A DNA stretch of 63,840 bases, taken from contig CAMYCE010000003.1 in assembly GCA_947254205.1 (NCBI GenBank), positions 1-63,840 of the forward strand, written 5' to 3'. Below are positions 57,346-63,840 of this stretch, piece after piece. The number at the start of each line of letters is the position of its first letter. The first letter of the stretch is position 1. The position numbers and the translations under genes are program-made. Below the pieces are notes generated by a model. The model saw only the letters and a program-made list of their open reading frames with translations. It searched no databases and was not told the DNA's origin. This DNA is from an uncultured Prevotellaceae bacterium. Its GTDB lineage: Bacteria; Bacteroidota; Bacteroidia; Bacteroidales; Muribaculaceae.

Positions 57346-58878
57346 ATGAAGATTTTTACAACCGACGGAATTAAGAGAATCGACGAAGCCACTGTCGAGA
57401 GTGAGAATATATCGTCGCTCGACCTCATGGAGCGGGCAGCATCGGCTGTGGCCTATGAGATTGTGTCGCGCTGGCGTCCATCAAAGCGCATTGTGATTTT
57501 TGCAGGTCCGGGCAACAATGGGGGCGATGCATTGGCTGTGGCTCGCATATTGCTTGAGCAGGGCTATGCGCCCGAAGTCTACTTGTTTAACATCAAGTCG
57601 TCGCACTTGTCGCGTTGTTGCTCAGTCAATTGCGATAGGCTCAAAGAGATGGGAGCTCCTCATTTCATCGAGGTTGTCGACACGTTCACTCCTCCCGAGT
57701 TGGGGCCCGGCGATGTGGTGATAGATGGTCTTTTTGGATCGGGACTGCGTAGCCCCCTCACGGGTGGATATTCGGCTCTGGTGCAATATATCAACGAGTC
57801 CAAGGCCTTTGTGGTGGCTATCGACATGCCATCGGGACTATTTGGCGAGTGGAACATGGGGGCCGATCATCGCAACATCATTCAGGCTAAAATCACATTG
57901 GCTTTTCAATTTAAGCGTCTTTCATTTTTCTTTGCCGAGAATGCAACTTTTGTGGGCGAGGTCAAGGTGCTTGACCTTGAGATGAATCAAGAGGCTATTG
58001 ACAAAACACTCACCGATTTCTACTTGATTGAACGCGACGATGTGAAGCGTGTGCTCAAGCCACATCACCCGTTTATTAACAAATACAACAATGGCACAGT
58101 GTTTATTGTGGCTGGTAGCTATGGCATGATGGGAGCGGCAATTCTTGCTGCCCGTGGTGCCTCGCGAGCCGGGGCAGGACTTGTGACTGTGCATGCGCCG
58201 CGTTGTGGCTATGTGCCCTTGTCGACCGGTGTGCCCGAGGTGTTGTTTGAAGCCGATCGCAACGAGATTTTCACGACCTCGATTGAGTTGCATCACAAAT
58301 ATAGTGTGGTGGCATTGGGGCCTGGCATGGGAACCTCGGAAGAAACGATTGATGCTGTCGATTCTTTCCTCAAAAGCTATCGCATGCCTTGCATTCTTGA
58401 TGCCGATGCCCTCAATTGCATAGCTTCGCGCCCTATTTTGTTGCGCAGCATTCCCAAGGGGTCGATACTCACCCCTCACAATGCCGAGTTTGACCGCCTT
58501 TTTGGCTTGCATCACAGCGATGAAGAACGCCTCAAAAAGGCCATTGATGTGTCAAAACTCTATGAAATCACTATTGTGATTAAGGGGCATTATAGCATGA
58601 TAGTGCGCCCCGATGGCAAAGTCTACATCAATAGCAGTGGCAATGCCGGCATGGCAACGGCTGGCAGTGGCGACACGCTCACAGGCGTGATAGCCGCCCT
58701 CATTGCACAAGGCTATGCCCCCGATTGGGGTGTGGTGATGGGAGTTTATATTCACGGCTTGGCAGGCGACATTGCTGTTGAGGAGCAAGGCACCCACGGG
58801 CTCATTGCGCCCGACATTGCCAATGCTGTGGGCAAGGCAATTCACAGTCTCATCAAGCAGCCCAATAACCTCGAATAG
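57346..58878 (+). CDS. nnr: Bifunctional NAD(P)H-hydrate epimerase/dehydratase
   Basis: A 510-residue fusion that repairs hydrated NAD(P)H. Residues about 1-215 are the YjeF_N epimerase (FAGPGNNGGDALAVAR; DGLFGSGL). Residues about 225-510 are the ribokinase-like ADP/ATP-dependent dehydratase (AGSYGMMGAAILAARG, LGPGMGTSEE, LTPHNAEFDRL, AGSGDTLTGVIAALIAQG). The length is normal. An MscS-type channel gene follows 82 bases downstream. Confidence 0.94.
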   Translation: MKIFTTDGIKRIDEATVESENISSLDLMERAASAVAYEIVSRWRPSKRIVIFAGPGNNGGDALAVARILLEQGYAPEVYLFNIKSSHLSRCCSVNCDRLKEMGAPHFIEVVDTFTPPELGPGDVVIDGLFGSGLRSPLTGGYSALVQYINESKAFVVAIDMPSGLFGEWNMGADHRNIIQAKITLAFQFKRLSFFFAENATFVGEVKVLDLEMNQEAIDKTLTDFYLIERDDVKRVLKPHHPFINKYNNGTVFIVAGSYGMMGAAILAARGASRAGAGLVTVHAPRCGYVPLSTGVPEVLFEADRNEIFTTSIELHHKYSVVALGPGMGTSEETIDAVDSFLKSYRMPCILDADALNCIASRPILLRSIPKGSILTPHNAEFDRLFGLHHSDEERLKKAIDVSKLYEITIVIKGHYSMIVRPDGKVYINSSGNAGMATAGSGDTLTGVIAALIAQGYAPDWGVVMGVYIHGLAGDIAVEEQGTHGLIAPDIANAVGKAIHSLIKQPNNLE

Positions 58879-58960
58879 CTTGTGAAAGATTTTTTTCTTG
58901 AGGGGGATACAGCATGGGAACTGGTTAAGTAGTTTTGATTGAAAAAATGCGAATATAATA

Positions 58961-60136
58961 ATGGAAACAATCAACGTGTTTATTGAAGAGATAGTAGGCT
59001 TGTGTGGCGTGTCGGCACAGGCAGTGCCGGTGACTCGTCATGCTGTGCTGGTGCTTGTGGCGGTGTTGCTGGCATGGTTGGGCGACATGGTGTGTCGATG
59101 TGTGCTGGTGCCTGTTGTGCTCAAGCTCACACAGCGCGTCGAAGCCAAGTGGGCCGAGGTGGTGCTCAATCGCAAAGTGCTCATTGCTGCTTGTCACTTG
59201 GTGCCGGCTATCATCATTTGGCAATTATTGCCACTCGTGTTTAGGGAGTTCCCGCTTGTAGAAGAGGCCCTTAAACGTCTCACAGCAATCTATATCACCA
59301 TCATGGCGGTGTTGCTGGGCATGAGTTTCATCAATTCTTTCAAGGCTCTTGATGCCACCACAGGCTCGTCGCGCAGGCAATATTTTCAGTCGTTTTGTGG
59401 CGTGCTTAAAATTGTGATGTGCTTTTGTGCCGTGATAATCGTGGTGGCTATTGCTATTGGTAAAAATCCATCGACTTTATTTGCAGGCTTGGGAGCAACA
59501 TCGGCTATATTGATGTTGGTGTTTAAAGACACTATCGAGGGACTTGTTGCAGGCATTAGGCTCACCAGCAACAAAATGGTGCTCAAAGGCGACTGGATTA
59601 CTGTGCAAGCGGCAGGAATTGATGGCACTGTCGAAGAAATATCGCTCACAACGGTGAAGGTGCGCAACTTCGACAACACTATCATGACCATATCGCCCAA
59701 GAGCTTGGTTGATGGCTCATTTCAAAACTGGAAAGGCATGCAAGAAATGCCGGGTCGTCGCATGGTGCGCCAGCTCTACTTCGACGTGCGCAGTGTTGCC
59801 ATAGCCAGCAACGAGCTTAAACGCCATTTGCAAGAAATGAAGCTTTCAACTCCTCAAGAGCTTGAGGGTGAGGTGGTGAACATGGCATTGTTTCGTGCCT
59901 CGGCAGAGCGATACTTGCTTTCCAATCCACTGGTGCTGAGTGGTGCTACTTGCATGGTGCGCCAGCTCAAGGCAACCGAGAAGGGGTTGCCGCTCGAAGT
60001 TTATTGTTTTCTCGAAACCAAAGAGTGGGTGACCTATGAGCACAACATGGCCCACATCATGGAACACCTCATTGCCATGGCATCACATTTCGACCTTGCG
60101 CTCTATCAGCTCTTGCCCGGTGGCCAGTTGCATTGA
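58961..60136 (+). CDS. MscS-family mechanosensitive channel
   Basis: A 391-residue membrane protein with about five helices (about 24-46, 65-85, 100-120, 140-165 and the pore-lining helix around 170-190, AGLGATSAILMLVFKDTIEGLVAG). The MscS beta domain follows (WITVQAAGIDGTVEEISLTTVKVRNFDNTIMTISP). It releases solutes on hypo-osmotic shock. The last 100 residues include an extended C-terminal domain as in YnaI/YbdG-type channels. Confidence 0.9.
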   Translation: METINVFIEEIVGLCGVSAQAVPVTRHAVLVLVAVLLAWLGDMVCRCVLVPVVLKLTQRVEAKWAEVVLNRKVLIAACHLVPAIIIWQLLPLVFREFPLVEEALKRLTAIYITIMAVLLGMSFINSFKALDATTGSSRRQYFQSFCGVLKIVMCFCAVIIVVAIAIGKNPSTLFAGLGATSAILMLVFKDTIEGLVAGIRLTSNKMVLKGDWITVQAAGIDGTVEEISLTTVKVRNFDNTIMTISPKSLVDGSFQNWKGMQEMPGRRMVRQLYFDVRSVAIASNELKRHLQEMKLSTPQELEGEVVNMALFRASAERYLLSNPLVLSGATCMVRQLKATEKGLPLEVYCFLETKEWVTYEHNMAHIMEHLIAMASHFDLALYQLLPGGQLH

Positions 60137-60157
60137 CGGGCGATAGGGGGGCGCAGG

Positions 60158-60652
60158 TTACAGACGTTGCAAAATCCAAGGACGCGGCACCAAAATTTTC
60201 ATTTTCATGTATCGCTTGAGGTTCTTCAAGAAGGCGGCTGCAATGGCTCGGTCTTCAAAGCCTTGTGCAGCAACGCAATATTTTTTGTCGGCATTGGTGT
60301 ACACGATATAGGAATCAAAGCCTTCTTTGTTGTGCAACCTTGAGCAATAGCTGCGTGCATTGATGACTTGGTCAAACTCGGCCACAATCACGCTATAGGT
60401 CTTGAATTGCTCTTGGGTGCCATCAACAATATTGCCAAAGGTGCGCAGTAGTCGCACACTGTCGCCATTGACTATGGTGGTTGCCGCCATGCGTTCGGCC
60501 TTTTGCAAGTCATAGAGTTCAGTTCCTGTTTTTTCGCGGGTGCGTTCTACTGCCTTGTCATAGGCAGTTTTGTAGTTGGCTTCGCTACTGTGACAAGCGC
60601 TCAGTAGCAATGAAGCAAGCAATGTGAATAATGAGATGTGAAACTTATTCAT
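60158..60652 (-). CDS. SPOR-domain lipoprotein
   Basis: A 164-residue exported protein. The lipobox LSAC gives Cys20. After a helical linker, residues about 82-155 resemble a SPOR domain (YSVIVAEFDQVINARSYCSRL...GFDSYIVYTNADKKYCVAAQGF), which binds denuded glycan strands at division sites. It converges on the MscS-type gene, and the next gene upstream on its strand is the YfcE-type phosphoesterase. Confidence 0.82.
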   Translation of the reverse strand: MNKFHISLFTLLASLLLSACHSSEANYKTAYDKAVERTREKTGTELYDLQKAERMAATTIVNGDSVRLLRTFGNIVDGTQEQFKTYSVIVAEFDQVINARSYCSRLHNKEGFDSYIVYTNADKKYCVAAQGFEDRAIAAAFLKNLKRYMKMKILVPRPWILQRL

Positions 60653-60676
60653 GTTGAATAGTGGTGTTATGAAGTG

Positions 60677-61204
60677 TTAACCAAGAATCATGCCCATGGG
60701 GTGGGCACTATCGTCGGCCAATTCAATTACTTGGCAACCTGTGATTGTGCCACTGTCGAGCGAGAGTTTAATGAGCGTGCGCACCTTTTGCCAGCCTTGC
60801 TTGCCAGCCGCTCCGGGATTGATGGTGAGCACCCCCAAGTAGCGGTCGGGAATGATTTTGAGAATGTGACTGTGTCCACACACCATTATCTTGGGGCGCG
60901 ACAACTCAAGGCGACTTTTCATGCCGGGGGCATAGCGACCGGGGTAGCCTCCAATGTGGGTCAGCACCACTTTCACTCCCTCGGTTTCAAAAATCTCGGT
61001 TTCTTTAAACCTGTGGCGCAATGTGCCTCCATCGGCATTGCCATACACTGCCCTGAGGGTGGGGGCAATTTGGGCAAGGCGGTCGATCACCTGCTCGTTG
61101 CCAATGTCGCCGGCGTGCCAAATCTCGTCGCAGTCGGCAAAATGCTCGGCATATCGGGTGTCCCAATAGGAGTGGGTGTCGCTTATGATTCCTATTTTTT
61201 TCAT
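60677..61204 (-). CDS. YfcE/MJ0936-family metallophosphoesterase
   Basis: A 175-residue calcineurin-like phosphodiesterase with the metal-site motifs GIISDTHSYWD, HAGDIG, YGNADG, LTHIGG and CGHSHI in order. Substrates of the family are phosphodiesters, and the true one here is unknown. Its ATG overlaps the stop of the PorE-like gene by four bases, so the two are coupled. Confidence 0.92.
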   Translation of the reverse strand: MKKIGIISDTHSYWDTRYAEHFADCDEIWHAGDIGNEQVIDRLAQIAPTLRAVYGNADGGTLRHRFKETEIFETEGVKVVLTHIGGYPGRYAPGMKSRLELSRPKIMVCGHSHILKIIPDRYLGVLTINPGAAGKQGWQKVRTLIKLSLDSGTITGCQVIELADDSAHPMGMILG

Positions 61205-63672
61205 TTTCGTCTCACTGATTTGTTGATGTTGCCCTGCTGTGCTTGGGTGCTGTCGTTGGCTTGAGAGTTGGCTGGCTGTGATGGCTCTTTGCCTTGCGCC
61301 TTGTTGCGCTTCATGCGCTCTTTGGCACGTTTTTCCTCAAGTTTGGCACGTTCTTTGGCCCGCTTTTCTTGCAATCGCTGTTTCTCTTTTTCGCGCTTAG
61401 CCTTGAGCTCGGCCTTTTGTTTTTCGCGCTTCATGCGCTCTTTTTCCTTTTTCTTGAGCTGTTTGCTCAATTTTTCGTTTTTTTCGGCTTCGCGATCGGC
61501 TTGGTTGGCATTGCGCTTTTCTTGGGCAGCCTTTTGTGCTGCTTTGAGCTTGTCGGCACGTTCTTTTCGAGCTTTTTCTTGGGCAGCCTGTTTGGCTCTT
61601 GCAATGGCTTCTTCTTCGGCTTGGAGTTGTGCCGCTCTTTGTGCCTCACGCTTGGCGGTTTCTTCGGCCTGTATGCGCTTGAGGTCGTCGGCAAAGGGCT
61701 GGAAGTTGGTGGAGAGCACCATAAACTCGGTGCGACGATTCACTTGGTCGGCAGCCTCTTGGTCGGCCTTGGCGAGGGTGTCGATGCGCGATGCTGTGAG
61801 GGTGTCGCCCACGGCAAATTGCGGATACAGCCTGTTGATGCGCTTGGTCACCACTTTGGGGCGCGACTTGCCATAGCCTTGAGGCTTGAGGCGAGTGGAG
61901 TCGATGCCGTGGGCTATGAGGTAGTTTACTACCGACTTGGCACGGCGGTAGCTCAATTTGTTGTTATAGTCATCTCGGCCCACACGATCGGTGTGAGCAG
62001 CCATTTCAATGGTCACATAGGGGTTTTCTTTGAGAGCCGCCACCATCTCGTCGAGTGCTTTTTTTGACTCGGGGCGCAATGTGGCTTTGTCGAAGTCATA
62101 GAAAATGTTTTCCACCACCTGCGGCTTGTTCATCGAGGCCAGCACAAAGTCTACGCCATATTCGGTGCTTTCTTCGCTCATCTCGCTGGTAAACTCTTGT
62201 CTGCTATTCATGTAGCCATTGGCTCCGGCAAGCATCACATAGCTCACACCACGGTTGAGGTCGAAGCGAAATGTGCCGTCGGGATTGGCCACTGCCTTTT
62301 GGTTGCTTCCGTCGTTGCCCACAATGCGTATCACGGCATTAGGCACCGGTTCTTCGTCTTTGTCGAGCACAGAGCCCGAAATCCACACCTTGATTTCAGG
62401 TTTCTCAAAGCTATAGATGTGGTCATAGCCACGGGCATCTTTCCTGCCACTTGAAAAATAACCACTCTCGCCTTTTCCAAAGGTGATGCCAAAATCGTCG
62501 GCATTGGAGTTGATGGGTGCCCCCATGTTTTCGATAAACCATCGACCCGAGGGTTGCAAGGTGGCTTTAAACAGGTCGAGCCCCCCAAAACCGGCATGAC
62601 CGTTGGAAGAGAAATAGAGCACACTATCGCTGCGCAGGTAAGGAAATCGCTCGTCGCCCGGTGTGTTGATTTGGTCGCCCAAGTTTTCAAGGGTGCCGCG
62701 TTTGTCTTTGAGGTTGATGCGCCACAGGTCTTTGCCTCCTTGTCCTCCCGGCATGTCGCTTGAAAAGTAGAGCCATTTGCCATCGTGGCTCACGGCAGGG
62801 TCGCCATAGGACGAGAGCGTGTCGGCTGTGATTTCAAACAGCACGGGTGCGCTCCACTTGGCCTCGCTGCGTTGCGAGCTATAGATGCTCACCCCTGTGG
62901 GGCTGTCGGGCTTGCGTATGGCTTTGGCCAAATACATGGTCGATCCATCGGGCGTGAAGGCTGTTGCCCCCTCGTCAAACTCGCTGTTGAGTTCACCCTC
63001 CACAAGGGCAGGGCGCCCCCATCGGCCTTTATCATCTTTTTTTGAAATGAAAATGTCGCAGTTTTTGGTACCTGTTATGAGGCTCTTGACAGTGCCTGTT
63101 GCCTTTTCGCTCGATGAGGTGAAGTAGAGTTGGTCGGCATTCACATCAAGAAATTGCGGGCAAAAGTCGGCTCGGCTGGAGTTGAATAGTTGAGCGCGTT
63201 TCACCACATAGCGCGAGCCTTGCTCCTTCCAGCGTGGTGCCATTTGGCAGGCGCGCACTCCTTGCAGAGCTTGCCAGTCGCCGGGCACACGCTCAAGATA
63301 GGCCTCATAGTTTTTGCGTGCCGCTTCCCATTGGCCTTCCATGTGCAGGGCTTGTGCCAAGAAGAAAAGGCACTTTGTGCTATCTTCCCACTCATAGCGC
63401 AACGCTCCGGTGAAGGCTGCTGCTGCACGGCTGCTTTGGTTGAGATGCCGGTAGCAAAGTCCCATTTTATAGGCTGCCTCGCCCCGTTGCCAGTGGTCTT
63501 CCTTGCGTGTAAACTTGTTGTAGAGTTTGCGATAGGTCTTGGCAGCGGCGGTATATTCACCTCGCTCATAGGCTTCATCGGCATCACGCATCTTGGCTGT
63601 TTTGCACGACGATAGGGTCACCACTGTGAAAGTGGTGATGAGGGCCACGCATATATAGAAAATTTTCTTCAT
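61201..63672 (-). CDS. PorE-like lipoprotein (TPR, PD40 propeller, CRD, OmpA) with long basic tail
   Basis: An 823-residue envelope protein. The lipobox LSSC gives Cys23. Residues about 30-145 are TPR-like repeats, 165-425 a PD40/WD40-like beta-propeller, 428-500 a carboxypeptidase-regulatory-like domain, and 520-655 an OmpA-type peptidoglycan-binding domain (FYDFDKATLRPES, AAHTDRVG). This is the domain order of PorE, a T9SS periplasmic component. Residues about 665-805 form an uninterrupted Lys/Arg/Glu/Ala-rich, probably coiled-coil tail not seen in PorE as I know it. The start at 63672 (MKKIFYI) fits the signal peptide. Confidence 0.87.
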   Translation of the reverse strand: MKKIFYICVALITTFTVVTLSSCKTAKMRDADEAYERGEYTAAAKTYRKLYNKFTRKEDHWQRGEAAYKMGLCYRHLNQSSRAAAAFTGALRYEWEDSTKCLFFLAQALHMEGQWEAARKNYEAYLERVPGDWQALQGVRACQMAPRWKEQGSRYVVKRAQLFNSSRADFCPQFLDVNADQLYFTSSSEKATGTVKSLITGTKNCDIFISKKDDKGRWGRPALVEGELNSEFDEGATAFTPDGSTMYLAKAIRKPDSPTGVSIYSSQRSEAKWSAPVLFEITADTLSSYGDPAVSHDGKWLYFSSDMPGGQGGKDLWRINLKDKRGTLENLGDQINTPGDERFPYLRSDSVLYFSSNGHAGFGGLDLFKATLQPSGRWFIENMGAPINSNADDFGITFGKGESGYFSSGRKDARGYDHIYSFEKPEIKVWISGSVLDKDEEPVPNAVIRIVGNDGSNQKAVANPDGTFRFDLNRGVSYVMLAGANGYMNSRQEFTSEMSEESTEYGVDFVLASMNKPQVVENIFYDFDKATLRPESKKALDEMVAALKENPYVTIEMAAHTDRVGRDDYNNKLSYRRAKSVVNYLIAHGIDSTRLKPQGYGKSRPKVVTKRINRLYPQFAVGDTLTASRIDTLAKADQEAADQVNRRTEFMVLSTNFQPFADDLKRIQAEETAKREAQRAAQLQAEEEAIARAKQAAQEKARKERADKLKAAQKAAQEKRNANQADREAEKNEKLSKQLKKKEKERMKREKQKAELKAKREKEKQRLQEKRAKERAKLEEKRAKERMKRNKAQGKEPSQPANSQANDSTQAQQGNINKSVRRK

Positions 63673-63789
63673 GTTGTTGCACAAAATGAGCCTGCCACCT
63701 CATGCGGCTCATTGATTACTTATGATTGAAAACGCAACCTCCCCCCATTTTATTGCATCATTTGCTCCCCAACCAACACCCCAAGACGG

Positions 63790-63840
63790 GCTAAACAACC
63801 GAAAAAGCAGTCAAAAAGAACCAAAATAAATGACAAAGGC
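63790..63840 (+). repeat. MITE-like element copy 3 (partial, cut by window end)
   Basis: From GCTAAAC (63790) the sequence is identical to copy 1 from 2554 onward, in the same orientation, until the window ends. The left half before the central palindrome is missing. The contig end inside this element suggests that repeat copies stopped the assembly. Bases 63673-63789 show nothing else. Confidence 0.8.

Overview
The window looks like a chromosomal contig of a gut-type Bacteroidales bacterium (Prevotella- or Muribaculaceae-like; I cannot fix the family). The evidence is the recurrent Bacteroidetes -7 box TAnnTTTG 20-80 bases upstream of many genes, a PorE-like type IX secretion (T9SS) protein, secreted proteins with T9SS-like C-termini, a TonB-receptor-like barrel, 2-oxoglutarate:ferredoxin oxidoreductase and a cobalamin riboswitch. 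The first 45 bases are not genome: positions 12-45 match a Nextera transposase adapter. The last 51 bases lie inside a repeat, so the contig probably ends there because the repeat broke the assembly.

Layout. 136-2451: a small unknown gene and a LytS/LytR two-component pair. 2742-14395: the most unusual block. A co-directional minus-strand run of eight genes (14395 down to 4812) encodes a vWA-like lipoprotein, a four-helix membrane protein, a tubulin/FtsZ-like GTPase, an 1149-residue protein with an Hsp70/actin-type ATPase domain, a single-pass coiled-coil protein, two tail-anchored zinc-ribbon proteins (one carrying an FtsK-gamma-like winged helix) and a TPM-domain lipoprotein. Two short unknown genes and a convergent GYF-domain membrane protein lie beside it. 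I read it as a multi-component envelope or membrane-remodelling machine that pairs a tubulin-fold and an actin-fold NTPase; its function is unknown.

14624-23774: a Fic protein with a premature stop, a trmD-divIC group, korAB, and a bcp-yaaA-alkD-methyltransferase stress operon. 24149-26241: a secreted protein and a rhodanese lipoprotein. 26749-31616: a compact glycan-decoration locus (flippase, GT2, LicD, asparagine-synthase-like protein, cytidylyltransferase). 31775-38750: a cobalamin riboswitch followed by a 2130-residue modular secreted protein ending in DUF4465 and a T9SS-like tail, so this is probably a B12-responsive surface protein. 39257-44003: tRNA-Lys, pepT, two tandem secreted or membrane-anchored NUC-type nucleases, and mnmE.

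44369-46330: an AT-rich, probably acquired patch with a tripartite HipBST-like toxin-antitoxin module and a candidate operator. 46817-54495: an ABC/FtsX-type exporter, an outer-membrane barrel protein, a DUF4491-like protein, mutY and an ABC-ATPase/TOPRIM (OLD/DUF4435-like) fusion. 54709-63672: an NlpC/P60 peptidase, adk, hpt, nnrDE, an MscS-type channel, a SPOR lipoprotein, a YfcE-type phosphoesterase and the PorE-like protein.

Three interspersed repeat families sit between genes: a 185-bp MITE-like element with terminal inverted repeats (2484, 26272, 63790), GATGCATGCATC hairpin elements (51341, 54515, 55785), and an ACTCCT-rich family (20843, 23910, 26456-26712).
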